From positions 1 through 35,700 of the forward strand of contig JACTMO010000024.1 in the NCBI GenBank assembly GCA_014584605.1: a stretch of 35,700 nucleotides of DNA, in the 5' to 3' direction. The position numbers were made by a program, and so were the translations under genes. Below are positions 23,990-35,476 of this stretch, piece after piece (the first letter of the stretch is position 1; each line of letters opens with the position of its first letter). Source of the DNA: Bacteroidota bacterium. GTDB taxonomy: Bacteria; Bacteroidota; Bacteroidia; Flavobacteriales_F; PHOS-HE28. The notes under the pieces were generated by a model. That model worked only from the letters and a program-made list of their open reading frames with translations, was not told the DNA's origin and did not search any database.

Positions 23990-26900
23990 ATGTCGAGCAC
24001 CAAGCGTTACTGGCAGGACCTGGCCCAGCTGGACCAGGTCGCCGAAGCGACCAAAGGCCGGGACGAGGAGTTCCGGTCCCCGATGCCCATCGATGAGATG
24101 CTGGCCGACAAGGGCCTGACGGGGGCCACCACGGGCCGCCGCGACTTCCTGAAGTTCCTGGGCTTCGGCCTGGGCGCCGCCAGCCTGGCGGCCTGCGAGA
24201 CGCCGGTGATCAAGAGCATCCCGTACGTCACCAAGCCCGAGGAGATCGTGCCCGGGGTGCCCACCTGGTACGCCAGCACCTACTACGACGGTCAGGATTT
24301 CGCCAGCATCCTGGTGAAGACGCGCGAAGGCCGCCCCATCCACATCATGGGCAACCCGCGCCACGGCATCAACCGCAACCCCAAGCTGGACAAGGGCACC
24401 ATCAACGCCCGCATCAACAGCTCGGTGCTTTCGCTCTATGACGGGGACCGGCTGCTGGCCCCCATGATGAAGGGCGCCGAAGGGCTGGCCCCCACCACTT
24501 GGGCGGAGGCCGACAAGGCGATCGCCGGCAAGCTGGCCGAGCTCAGCGCGGCCGGCAAGCGCATCGTGCTGCTGACACCGACCGTGATCAGCCCCAGCGC
24601 CAAGGCCGCCATCGAACTGCTGCGCAGCCGCTACGGCGCCAAGCCTGTGGCCGAGGGACAACCTGCGGGCGCCGGTGCCCAGGTGGACCATGTGCAGTTC
24701 GACAGCATCAGCTATGCGGGCCTCACCAAAGCCAACGAGAAGTGCTTCGGTCTGCGGGTGATGCCCTCCTACGACCTCACCAAGGCTGACGTGCTGGTGT
24801 CCATGGACTGCGACTTCCTGAGCGGATGGGGTAGCACCACCGAGCATGCGTGGCAGTACGCCAGCCGCCGCCGTCCCGAGGACGGGGCCATGAACAAGCA
24901 CTGGCAGTTCGAGACGCGCATGAGCATCACGGGCGCCAATGCCGACGAGCGCGTGGCCATCAAGCCCAGCGAGCTGGTCGGCGCGGTGATCGGCCTGCAT
25001 GATGCCGTGGCCCGCAAGGCCGGGGTCGGCACCGCCGGTGGTGGCATGGACCACCCCCAGCTGGCCGCCGCCGCCGATGCGCTCTGGGCGGCCAAGGGCA
25101 GGGCTCTGGTGCTCTGCGGCAGCAACGATGAGGCCGTGCAGGTGCTGGTGAACCGCATCAACGACCTGCTCGGCGCCTACGGCAGCACCATCGACCTGGC
25201 CAACCACAGCCGTTTCTTCCAAGGGGACGATGCCGCCGTGGCCCAGTTGGTGAAGGACATGAACGCCGGACAGGTCGCGGCCCTGCTGATCGCCGGCAGC
25301 AACCCGGCCTACTGCCTGCCCAACGCCGCCGATCTCAAGGCCGGCCTCGCCAAGGTGGACCTCACCGTGTGCATGGGCAGCCACGCCGACGAGACGGCCA
25401 GCCTGTGCCAATGGGCCTGCCCCGACCATCACTTCCTGGAGGCCTGGGACGACCACATGCCCAAGGTGGGCCGCTACGCCCTGAGCCAGCCCGTGATCCG
25501 CCCGCTGTTCGACACGCGCCAGTGGCAGGAGAGCCTCCTGCGCTGGTCCGATGCCACCGGCAGCTACCACGACCTGATCCGCAGCACCTGGGAGGCCGCC
25601 GTGGCCGCCCGCGCCGATGCGGCCACAGCGCCGCCCTTCGACACCGTGTGGCAGACCAGCCTGCACGACGGGGTGTACGAACTGCCCCTCATGCCCGGAG
25701 CCCCCGTGCCTTTCGTCGGCGATGTGGCCGCTGCGGCCGCTGCGGCGGCGAAGAACGCCGGAGCCGGCGGGGAATGGGAACTGGTGCTCTACACCAAGGA
25801 GGGCATCGGCGACGGTCGCCACGCCAACAACCCCTGGTTGCAGGAGCTGCCCGACCCGCTCACCAAGGTGACCTGGGACAACTACGTGCTGATGGCCCCG
25901 AGCGACATGAAACGGCTGGGCCTGCAGACCTACCTGGGCCAGGAAAGCCCGGCGAGCGTGGTCACCGTATCGGCCAACGGTGCGGAGCTGCAATTGCCGG
26001 CGGTGCCCGCCCCGGGCCAGAAGGCCGGCACCATCGCCATCGCGTTGGGCTACGGCCGGGGCGCCAACGGCGAGAAGGTGGGCCGGGCCGCGTGCCTGCC
26101 CAACACGGAGGGCGGCAGCACCCCGGTGGGCCGCAACGCCTGGCCCTTCGTCACCCTGGTGAACGGCACTGCGTGCATGGCCGTGGGCAACGTGACGGTG
26201 ACCCCTGCGGGGACCACCTACCCGATCGCCATCACGCAGACGCACCTCACCCACATGGACCGGCACAGCGTGGTCAAGGAGACCACCTTGTCCACCTGGG
26301 CCAAGCACGATCCCAAGGGCACCTACAACCACCAGCATGAGCTGGCGGTGCATGAGGACGTCAACAAGGACGGGGCCATCGATGCCCGCGATCGGTTGCC
26401 GGTGAAGGAGTTCGACCTCTGGGAGGAGTTTGCCGTGGAGGGCGTGGGCCACCGCTGGGGCCTGAGCATCGACCTGAACACCTGCACGGGCTGCGGGGCC
26501 TGCGTCACCGCATGCACCAGCGAGAACAACGTGCCGGTGGTGGGCAAGGACGAGGTGCGCCGCAGCCGCGAGATGCACTGGTTGCGCATCGACCGCTACT
26601 TCAGCTCCGACATGACCAAGGAGCGCGCCAAGGAGGAGGACCTGGGCAAGATCGAGATGTACCTGGACATGGAGGTGCCCAGCGAGACGCCCCGTGTGGT
26701 GTTCATGCCCATGATGTGCCAGCACTGCAACCACGCACCGTGCGAGACGGTGTGCCCGGTGGCGGCGACCATGCACAGCAACGAGGGCCTCAACCAGATG
26801 GCGTACAACCGCTGCGTGGGCACGCGCTACTGCGCCAACAACTGTCCCTACAAGGTGCGGCGCTTCAACTGGTTCAACTACCTCACGGACAAGTTCTCGG

Positions 26901-27262
26901 ACACCAACCCGGCGGGCAGCGAGCTGGGGCGCCTGGTGCTGAACCCCGACGTGGTGGTGCGCAGCCGGGGCGTCATCGAGAAGTGCAGCATGTGCGTGCA
27001 GCGCATCCAGGCCGGCAAGCTCGAGGCCAAGAAGGCGGGCACCCCGCTGGCCGACGGCGCCGTGCAGACCGCCTGCAGCGCCGCCTGCGGCACGGGCGCC
27101 ATCGTGTTCGGCGACCTCAACGACACGGGCAGTCGCGTGACCAAGCTGCACGGTGAGGAGCGTGCGTACATGGCCCTGGAGGAGGTCGGCGTGAAGCCGA
27201 ACGTGAGCTACCTGGCCAAGGTGCGCAACATCGAAGAGACCGCTCATGCCCATCACGCCTAA
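23990..27262 (+). CDS. actB: Alternative complex III subunit ActB, molybdopterin-like plus Fe-S domain
   Basis: Iron-sulfur subunit of ACIII, periplasmic side. The 1,090-residue product has an extended twin-arginine signal (about 49 residues before GRRDFLKFLG, R50-R51) that ends in a lipobox-like LAAC (Cys69), suggesting Tat export followed by lipidation. Residues about 70-790 form a molybdopterin-oxidoreductase-like domain, which in characterised ACIII holds no molybdenum cofactor. The C-terminal PsrB/NrfC-like part holds cysteine groups CTGCGACVTAC (from 832), CQHCNHAPCETVC (from 910), CVGTRYCANNC (from 942) and CSMC (from 999), enough for one 3Fe-4S and three 4Fe-4S clusters as in the family. 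It starts 17 nt after actA and is followed 18 nt later by actC. Confidence 0.95.
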   Translation: MSSTKRYWQDLAQLDQVAEATKGRDEEFRSPMPIDEMLADKGLTGATTGRRDFLKFLGFGLGAASLAACETPVIKSIPYVTKPEEIVPGVPTWYASTYYDGQDFASILVKTREGRPIHIMGNPRHGINRNPKLDKGTINARINSSVLSLYDGDRLLAPMMKGAEGLAPTTWAEADKAIAGKLAELSAAGKRIVLLTPTVISPSAKAAIELLRSRYGAKPVAEGQPAGAGAQVDHVQFDSISYAGLTKANEKCFGLRVMPSYDLTKADVLVSMDCDFLSGWGSTTEHAWQYASRRRPEDGAMNKHWQFETRMSITGANADERVAIKPSELVGAVIGLHDAVARKAGVGTAGGGMDHPQLAAAADALWAAKGRALVLCGSNDEAVQVLVNRINDLLGAYGSTIDLANHSRFFQGDDAAVAQLVKDMNAGQVAALLIAGSNPAYCLPNAADLKAGLAKVDLTVCMGSHADETASLCQWACPDHHFLEAWDDHMPKVGRYALSQPVIRPLFDTRQWQESLLRWSDATGSYHDLIRSTWEAAVAARADAATAPPFDTVWQTSLHDGVYELPLMPGAPVPFVGDVAAAAAAAAKNAGAGGEWELVLYTKEGIGDGRHANNPWLQELPDPLTKVTWDNYVLMAPSDMKRLGLQTYLGQESPASVVTVSANGAELQLPAVPAPGQKAGTIAIALGYGRGANGEKVGRAACLPNTEGGSTPVGRNAWPFVTLVNGTACMAVGNVTVTPAGTTYPIAITQTHLTHMDRHSVVKETTLSTWAKHDPKGTYNHQHELAVHEDVNKDGAIDARDRLPVKEFDLWEEFAVEGVGHRWGLSIDLNTCTGCGACVTACTSENNVPVVGKDEVRRSREMHWLRIDRYFSSDMTKERAKEEDLGKIEMYLDMEVPSETPRVVFMPMMCQHCNHAPCETVCPVAATMHSNEGLNQMAYNRCVGTRYCANNCPYKVRRFNWFNYLTDKFSDTNPAGSELGRLVLNPDVVVRSRGVIEKCSMCVQRIQAGKLEAKKAGTPLADGAVQTACSAACGTGAIVFGDLNDTGSRVTKLHGEERAYMALEEVGVKPNVSYLAKVRNIEETAHAHHA

Positions 27263-27280
27263 GCGAAACCGACCGGACCC

Positions 27281-28666
<1,386 letters not shown>

Positions 28667-28670
28667 GCCC

Positions 28671-29201
28671 ATGGCCAACAAGGTCGTTTACGCGGTCTAC
28701 GATGACCCCGAGGTGCTGAAAGGCGCCGCGCGCACGCTGGTGAGCGCAGGTGTCAAGGTGCGCGATGTGTTCAGCCCCTTTCCGGTGCACGGGCTGGACC
28801 CCATCATCGGCGTGAAGCGCACACGCCTGGCCATCACCTCCTTCATGTACGGCATTACGGGCACCGCGCTGTCCATGCTGGGCTTCTGGTACTTCATGAT
28901 CTACGACTGGCCCATGAACATCGGGGGCAAGCCGAGCTTCACGCTGTACCAGAACCTGCCGGCCTTCATCCCCGTGGCCTTCGAGTTCACGGTGTTCTGC
29001 GCCGCGCACGGCATGGCCATCACCTACCTGATCCGCAACAAGACGCTGCCGGGCATGCCGGCGCGCAACCCCGATCCGCGCAGCACCGACGACAAGTTCA
29101 TCATGGAGGTGCGCACCGAGGACAATCACCTGGGCGCCGAGGCCATCGTGGGCCTGCTGCGCGGCACCCCGGCCCTGGAGATCAACGAACGCGAACGCTG
29201 A
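28671..29201 (+). CDS. actD: Alternative complex III subunit ActD (DUF3341)
   Basis: A 176-residue membrane protein of the DUF3341 family. The soluble N-terminus (VVYAVYDDPEVLKGAARTLVSAGVKVRDVFSPFPVHGLD) is the family hallmark; two transmembrane hairpin segments follow (about 55-80 and 97-122). In known ACIII structures ActD is a peripheral membrane subunit without cofactors. It begins 4 nt after actC and ends 3 nt before actE. Confidence 0.94.
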   Translation: MANKVVYAVYDDPEVLKGAARTLVSAGVKVRDVFSPFPVHGLDPIIGVKRTRLAITSFMYGITGTALSMLGFWYFMIYDWPMNIGGKPSFTLYQNLPAFIPVAFEFTVFCAAHGMAITYLIRNKTLPGMPARNPDPRSTDDKFIMEVRTEDNHLGAEAIVGLLRGTPALEINERER

Positions 29202-29204
29202 GCC

Positions 29205-29885
29205 ATGCGCAAGCCGCACCCGACCGCCGTCATCCCCGTCCTGCTCGCCGCCGCCCTGCTGCCGGCCTGTGGAGGCGATCCCAACAGCCCCGGCATCGAG
29301 TACATGCCCGACATGTACCGCAGCCCTTCGGTGGAGGCCTACGTGGACCCCGGCCAGGACCCCTACCTCGTGGGCGAGGAGAAGGCTGCGGCCCAGCGCT
29401 CCACCCCCAGCGCCCGTCTGCCGGTGCGCGGCACGGTGCCCTTCAGCTTCGACCCCGCCAAGGCGGCCTTCAACTTCGCCTACCCGTACCCCGCCACGCA
29501 GGAGGGCTATGAACAGGCCGGCCGGGAGCTGAAGTGCCCCCTGCCCATGACGCAGGCCGTGGTGGACCGCGGCAAGGTGCTCTACGACAAGTTCTGCCTG
29601 CACTGCCACGGTGCCAAGGGCGAGGGCGACGGCAGCGTGGTGAAGAACGGCAACTATCCGCAGCCGCCCAGCTACACCACCATCCTGAAGGACCTGCCCG
29701 AGGGCAAGATCTTCCACAGCATGATGTACGGCAAGAACGTGGCCATGGGCAGCCATGCCAGCCAGCTGGACCGGGAGGAGCGCTGGGTGGTGACCCGCTA
29801 CGTGCAATACCTGCAGAACGGCGGCAAGCTCCTGCGCGACGTGCCGGTGCCCGCCGCGGACAGCACCGCCACCGCCGTCAAGTGA
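29205..29885 (+). CDS. actE: Alternative complex III subunit ActE, monoheme cytochrome c lipoprotein
   Basis: A 226-residue lipoprotein: the signal peptide ends with the lipobox LLPAC (Cys22). A long linker contains YMPDMYRSPSVEAY, typical of ActE. The cytochrome c domain has CLHCH (131-135) and a likely axial Met181 in GKNVAMGSHASQL. It is expected to pass electrons from ActA toward the oxidase. Three bases separate it from actD and 23 from actF. Confidence 0.94.
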   Translation: MRKPHPTAVIPVLLAAALLPACGGDPNSPGIEYMPDMYRSPSVEAYVDPGQDPYLVGEEKAAAQRSTPSARLPVRGTVPFSFDPAKAAFNFAYPYPATQEGYEQAGRELKCPLPMTQAVVDRGKVLYDKFCLHCHGAKGEGDGSVVKNGNYPQPPSYTTILKDLPEGKIFHSMMYGKNVAMGSHASQLDREERWVVTRYVQYLQNGGKLLRDVPVPAADSTATAVK

Positions 29886-29908
29886 ACCCGCACGAACAAG
29901 GACCAGCG

Positions 29909-31117
<1,209 letters not shown>

Positions 31118-31159
31118 CGAACAAACACCCGCCCCCGAGGGTATTCCAACCGGCGAACG

Positions 31160-32422
31160 ATGACGAAGCTGCTGATCCTCCTGGTCCTGGTCCTGGCCAT
31201 CCTGGCGGTGGCCCAGTTGGCGCGGGTCTATGAGCTGACCTCGAAACTGCGCGGCAAGCGCGAGGAGGACATCTCCCCGTCCGACAACCGCATGAACGCC
31301 ACCCTGTGGCTGGTGTTCATGGTGGTGTACTACGCCTTCTTCATCTGGCTGATCTGGGCCTACGCCGACAAGATGCTGCCGGTGGCCGCCAGTGCGCACG
31401 GCGAGGAGATCGACGCCCTGATGAACTTCAACTGGGCCATCATCCTGCTGGTCTTCTTCGTGACCAGCACGCTGCTGTTCTGGTTCGCCAGCAAGTACGC
31501 CTACCGGGCCGACCGCAAGGCCTACTATTATGCGCACAACAACAAGCTGGAGCTGGTGTGGACGGTGGTGCCCGCCTCCTTCCTGGCGGTGATCATCATC
31601 TATGGCCTGCGCACCTGGCAGGACATCACCGGGCCGGCCGCCCCCGAAGCGCTGCAGGTGGAACTGTACGCCAAGCAGTTCGACTGGACGGCGCGCTACC
31701 CGGGTGACGACGGCATGCTGGGAGCCACCGATTTCCGCCTGATCGACGGGGAGAACCCGCTGGGCATCGTCACCAAGGAGCGCATCGCCATTCGGCTGGC
31801 CGCCCTGGCTGCGGAGAAGGCCGAGCTCGACTCCCTGCTGCAGCACGCCATCCTGCCGGACGCCAAGGCGGAGGGGCTGCGCGACCGCATCGCGGCCATT
31901 GAGCGCCAGGCCGGCCGCATCGTGAACCTGCGCACCCTGATGGAGCAGGACATCGCCGAAAAGGGCGAGGCCAGCGCCTACATGCACGGGGCGGACGACG
32001 TGGTGACCAAGGAGTTCCACCTGCCGTTGCGCAAGGAGGTGCTCCTTCTGATCCGCAGCCGCGACGTGATCCACAGCGCCTACATCCCGCACCTCCGCAC
32101 CCAAATGAACGCCGTGCCGGGCATGACCACCACCTTCAAGATGGTGCCCACGATCAGCACCGACAGCATGCGGACGATCACGGGCAACGAGACCTTCGAG
32201 TACATCCTGCTCTGCAACAAGATCTGCGGCGCCAGCCACTACAACATGCAGATGCCGTTGGTGGTGGAGGACCAGGGCGCCTACGATGCCTGGTATGCCC
32301 AGGCGCGCAGCAAGCCCTTCCAGGCACCGCCGATGGCCGCCGCGCCCCCGCCCCCGGCCCCGGCGGACAGCACCGCCGCCCCTGCCGACAGCAGCGCGGC
32401 CACCGCAGCCCTGAAGCCCTGA
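31160..32422 (+). CDS. coxB: Cytochrome c oxidase subunit II, with helical insertion
   Basis: The CuA subunit that accepts electrons for oxygen reduction. The 420-residue product has an extra N-terminal hydrophobic helix (2-22), two more helices (about 47-71 and 91-112) and a third near 133-150. The cupredoxin domain starts with VELYAKQFDW (167-176). CuA ligands are H305, C352, C356, H360 and M363 (CNKICGASHYNM); the middle position, often Glu, is Lys354, acceptable because it binds through its carbonyl. Residues about 205-270 form a charged, helix-rich insertion (RIAIRLAALAAEKAELDSLL, then DRIAAIERQAGRIVNLRTLM) inside the domain. A Pro/Ala-rich tail ends the protein. It follows actF by 42 nt. 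Confidence 0.94.
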   Translation: MTKLLILLVLVLAILAVAQLARVYELTSKLRGKREEDISPSDNRMNATLWLVFMVVYYAFFIWLIWAYADKMLPVAASAHGEEIDALMNFNWAIILLVFFVTSTLLFWFASKYAYRADRKAYYYAHNNKLELVWTVVPASFLAVIIIYGLRTWQDITGPAAPEALQVELYAKQFDWTARYPGDDGMLGATDFRLIDGENPLGIVTKERIAIRLAALAAEKAELDSLLQHAILPDAKAEGLRDRIAAIERQAGRIVNLRTLMEQDIAEKGEASAYMHGADDVVTKEFHLPLRKEVLLLIRSRDVIHSAYIPHLRTQMNAVPGMTTTFKMVPTISTDSMRTITGNETFEYILLCNKICGASHYNMQMPLVVEDQGAYDAWYAQARSKPFQAPPMAAAPPPPAPADSTAAPADSSAATAALKP

Positions 32423-32441
32423 ACCCACGACCCGTCGAACC

Positions 32442-34241
32442 ATGGGATCCGTAGCCACCGCACCCCACGCCCACGCCGGGCACGCCCAGCACCACCACGA
32501 GGAGAGCTTCGTGTCGAAGTACATCTTCTCGCAGGACCATAAGATGATCAGCAAGCAGTTCCTGATCACGGCCATCATCATGGCGGTGATCGGGTTCGTG
32601 ATGAGCCTGCTGTTCCGCCTGCAGCTGGCCTGGCCGGGCGAGAGCTTCGCCCTCTCGGAGTTCCTGCTGGGCTCCAAGTGGGCGCCCAAGGGCGTGCTCG
32701 ACCCCAACATGTACATGGGCCTGGTGACCATCCACGGCACCATCATGGTGTTCTTCGTGCTCACGGCCGGCCTGAGCGGCACCTTCAGCAACCTGCTCAT
32801 CCCCCTGCAGGTGGGTGCGCGCGACATGGCCAGCGGCTTCCTGAACATGCTGAGCTACTGGCTCTTCTTCCTGAGCTCGGTGCTGATGCTGGCCTCCCTC
32901 TTCGTGGAGGGCGGGCCCGCCAGTTCGGGCTGGACGGTGTACCCGCCGCTGAGCGCCCTGCCGCAGGCCATGCCCGGTTCCGGTGCCGGCATGACCATCT
33001 GGCTGGTGAGCATGGCCATCTTCATCGCCAGTTCGCTGCTGGGCAGCCTCAACTACGTGGTGACGGTGCTCAACCTGCGCACCAAGGGCATGAAGATGAC
33101 CCGCATGCCGCTGACCGTGTGGGCCTTCTTCGCCACGGCGGTGGTCGGCCTGCTGAGCTTCCCCGTGCTGCTGAGCGCGGCCTTGCTGCTGCTGATGGAC
33201 CGCAGCTTGGGCACCAGCTTCTACCTGAGCGACATCCACGTGGCGGGCGAAGCGCTGGATCATGTGGGCGGCAGCCCCCTGCTCTTCCAGCACCTGTTCT
33301 GGTTCTTGGGCCACCCCGAGGTGTACATCGTGCTGCTGCCCGCCCTGGGCATCACTTCCGAGGTGATCGCCACCAACGCCCGCAAGCCCATCTTCGGCTA
33401 TCGCGCCATGATCGGCTCCATCCTCACCATCGGCTTCCTGAGCTTCCTGGTCTGGGCCCACCACATGTTCATCAGCGGCATGAACCCCTTCCTGGGCTCG
33501 GTGTTCGTGTTCACCACGCTGCTGATCGCCATCCCCAGCGCCGTGAAGGTCTTCAACTACCTCACCACGCTTTGGCGCGGCAACCTGGTGATGACCCCCG
33601 CCATGCTCTTCAGCATCGGCCTGGTGGCCTCTTTCATCGCCGGCGGCCTCACCGGCATCATCCTGGCGGACAGCGCCCTGGACATCCAGGTGCACGACAC
33701 CTATTTCGTGGTCGCCCACTTCCACGTGGTGATGGGCGTGAGCGCCATCTTCGGCATGTTCGCCGGCGTGTACCACTGGTTCCCCAAGATGTACGGGCGC
33801 ATGATGAACACCAAGCTGGGCTATGTGCACTTCTGGCTCACCTTCGTGGCCGCCTTCGGGGTCTTCCTCCCCATGCACTTCGTGGGCCTGGCAGGCGCCC
33901 CGCGCCGTTATTACAGCTACACGGAGTTCCCCATGTTCGACGGCGTGGTGGACCTCAACGTGCTGATCACCCTGTTCGCCATCCTGGGCGGCCTGGCACA
34001 GCTGCTCTTCCTCTACAACTTCTTCTACAGCGTTTTCCGCGGCCCCCAAGCGGTGCAGAACCCCTGGAGGGGCAACACCCTGGAATGGACCACCCCGGTG
34101 GAGCACATCCACGGGAACTGGCCGGGCGCCATCCCCACGGTGCATCGCTGGCCTTACGATTACAGCAAGCCGGGCCGCGAGGAGGATTTTGTGCCGCAGA
34201 CCGTGCCCCTTGAGCACGGCGAGGCCGAGGAGCACGGCTGA
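32442..34241 (+). CDS. coxA: Cytochrome c oxidase subunit I
   Basis: The catalytic subunit of an aa3-type heme-copper oxidase, reducing oxygen to water and pumping protons. The 599-residue, 12-helix protein has heme a ligands H98 and H428, heme a3 ligand H426 (VAHFHVV), CuB ligands H291, H340 and H341, and Tyr295 of GHPEVY that cross-links to His291. Glu293 (D-channel end), Asp128 (D-channel entry) and Lys369 (K-channel) are all present, marking the A1 type. A His-rich N-terminus (HAHAGHAQHHH) is exposed. Subunit III and IV genes are not adjacent; a terminator follows 20 nt after the stop. Confidence 0.97.
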   Translation: MGSVATAPHAHAGHAQHHHEESFVSKYIFSQDHKMISKQFLITAIIMAVIGFVMSLLFRLQLAWPGESFALSEFLLGSKWAPKGVLDPNMYMGLVTIHGTIMVFFVLTAGLSGTFSNLLIPLQVGARDMASGFLNMLSYWLFFLSSVLMLASLFVEGGPASSGWTVYPPLSALPQAMPGSGAGMTIWLVSMAIFIASSLLGSLNYVVTVLNLRTKGMKMTRMPLTVWAFFATAVVGLLSFPVLLSAALLLLMDRSLGTSFYLSDIHVAGEALDHVGGSPLLFQHLFWFLGHPEVYIVLLPALGITSEVIATNARKPIFGYRAMIGSILTIGFLSFLVWAHHMFISGMNPFLGSVFVFTTLLIAIPSAVKVFNYLTTLWRGNLVMTPAMLFSIGLVASFIAGGLTGIILADSALDIQVHDTYFVVAHFHVVMGVSAIFGMFAGVYHWFPKMYGRMMNTKLGYVHFWLTFVAAFGVFLPMHFVGLAGAPRRYYSYTEFPMFDGVVDLNVLITLFAILGGLAQLLFLYNFFYSVFRGPQAVQNPWRGNTLEWTTPVEHIHGNWPGAIPTVHRWPYDYSKPGREEDFVPQTVPLEHGEAEEHG

Positions 34242-34261
34242 CCGCATCGGTCGTCGCCATG

Positions 34262-34300
34262 GGAATGTCCGCACCTTTGGGGGCGGACATTCCGTTTTTC
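34262..34300 (+). terminator. Strong terminator of the act-cox operon
   Basis: A perfect 11-bp stem, GGAATGTCCGC (34262-34272) with GCGGACATTCC (34283-34293), is followed by GTTTTTC. The 10-nt loop is ACCTTTGGGG. It ends the operon 20 nt after the coxA stop. Confidence 0.9.
34272..34279 (+). promoter_or_regulatory. Possible -7 box in the terminator loop (CACCTTTG)
   Basis: CACCTTTG differs from TAnnTTTG only at the first base and lies at the top of the terminator hairpin, 32 nt before the ATG at 34312. It could start the next gene's transcript. Confidence 0.3.
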
Positions 34301-34311
34301 CCCAGGCCCTG

Positions 34312-34998
34312 ATGCGCGCCAGGCCCACGCACCCACCGGCGGTCCGCCACGCGAAGGCACGGCCGCTGCGGCGCGTGGGCGTGGTCATGGGCCTGCTGCT
34401 GCTCCTGTCCGGCCCTTCCCACGCCCAGCTGCTGGACAGCCTGGGCCACTTCCTGCACCAGCGCCCCCGCTGGAACCTGGGCGTGGACACGCGGGGCTCC
34501 TTCATCAGCAACCGGGGGGTCACCGTGGCGGGCGTGCGCGTGGGGCTGGAACACGGGGGCCGCCTGCGCTACGGCCTGGGTTACCAGTTCCTGCTCACCC
34601 AGGTGGAGAAGGACCGGCCCGTGTGGGAGGATGGCGTAGAGCGTGTGGTGGCCACGCGGCTTCGCATGGGCTATCTGGCACCATACATCAGCTACACCTT
34701 CCTGAAGCGCCGGCGCTGGTCGGTGTCCATCCCCGTGCAGGTGGGGGTGGGACGTGGGTCGCTCTGGTACGAGGACCGCGAGGGCGGTCGGCGCTTGCTG
34801 CAACGGGCCACCCTGTGGGTGTACGAGCCGCTGATGACGGTGCAATACCGGTTCTGGCGCTACGCGGCCTTCCAGCTGGGCTGGGGCTACCGCCTGGTGG
34901 CGCGCAGCAAGGGCCTGGACGAGCAGCTCACCGCGCCGATCTATCAGCTGGGCCTGCGGCTCTTCACCCGGGAGGTGCTGGAGGACCTCAAGCGGTGA
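34312..34998 (+). CDS. Probable outer-membrane beta-barrel protein, function unknown
   Basis: A 228-residue secreted protein. A basic N-terminal stretch is followed by VGVVMGLLLLLSGPSHAQ, a signal peptide ending near residue 39. Alternating strands (WNLGVDTRGSFISNRGVTVAGVRVGLEHGG, RLRYGLGYQFLLTQVEKD, WSVSIPVQVGVGRGSLWYE, YRFWRYAAFQLGWGYRLV) suggest a small barrel of the Bacteroidota outer-membrane type. The start at 34312 gives a long n-region; the Met at 34387 would give a shorter signal (MGLLLLLSGPSHAQ) and is a real alternative. I do not recognise the family. It stands alone after the cox terminator, with copy 2 of the 202-bp element 98 nt downstream. Confidence 0.7.
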   Translation: MRARPTHPPAVRHAKARPLRRVGVVMGLLLLLSGPSHAQLLDSLGHFLHQRPRWNLGVDTRGSFISNRGVTVAGVRVGLEHGGRLRYGLGYQFLLTQVEKDRPVWEDGVERVVATRLRMGYLAPYISYTFLKRRRWSVSIPVQVGVGRGSLWYEDREGGRRLLQRATLWVYEPLMTVQYRFWRYAAFQLGWGYRLVARSKGLDEQLTAPIYQLGLRLFTREVLEDLKR

Positions 34999-35096
34999 GG
35001 AAGAGGTTGGCGAAGGAGGAAGGAACAGGGAGAAAGAGCCAAGGGCCAGGCCATACGCCTTTGACAGGGTCTCACGCGGAGGCCGCGGAGCACCTC
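34999..35096. other. Spacer with purine-rich tract and short CGCGGAG repeats
   Basis: The first 45 bases are strongly purine-rich on the plus strand. Near the end, CGCGGAG occurs twice (35075-35081 and 35084-35090) with a 9-nt period after TCTCA. No gene, promoter box or terminator is recognised. Confidence 0.45.
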
Positions 35097-35297
35097 ATAC
35101 CATTTCGCATTAAGGCGTAGGCCAGAGGTGCGAAGGGATTTTTTCGCTGGACGATACGACGTGGTCGTTGCAACGCCGAAGGCGTAGACCGCAGGGAGTG
35201 AAACTACCGAAGGCCGGTGCTACGGAACGATCACGACGGAGAAGTCAAGTGGAATAAGACCGAGCAGATCGGCCTACTCCTTAGTGCGAAGTGGTAT
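35097..35297 (+). repeat. 202-bp MITE-like element, copy 2 (201 bp)
   Basis: Second copy of the element at 20608, same orientation, with six substitutions and one fewer T in the internal T-run (about 96-97% identity by hand). Terminal arms are 35097-35123 and 35271-35297. Here the 27-base arms pair better than in copy 1, because two substitutions restore GGCC opposite GGCC. In the inner hairpin (35160-35169 with 35226-35235) one C-to-T change turns a G-C pair into G-U on the plus strand. No clear target-site duplication is visible at either copy. Confidence 0.8.
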
Positions 35298-35476
35298 CAG
35301 CACCGTTACGGCGTGGCGTGAGCTTGTATGTGGAGCGCTGTGGCAGTCTCCCGAGAACGGACCGGAACTCCAGCGCCCCCCTGTAAAGCCCACGTGAAGT
35401 TTTGGGTTAATGGACAAAAGGGATGGTCCGAACCTCTGAAGCCCTTGACTGGCATAGGTTTGGGGACGATGGCTAA
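35298..35476. other. Intergenic stretch of lower GC, no gene recognised
   Basis: This stretch lies between element copy 2 and the transposase fragment. Parts of 35380-35480 are clearly less GC-rich than the rest of the window, which suggests foreign origin. Short open frames on both strands resemble nothing I know. It may contain the left end of the decayed insertion sequence, but I could not define a terminal repeat. Confidence 0.4.
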
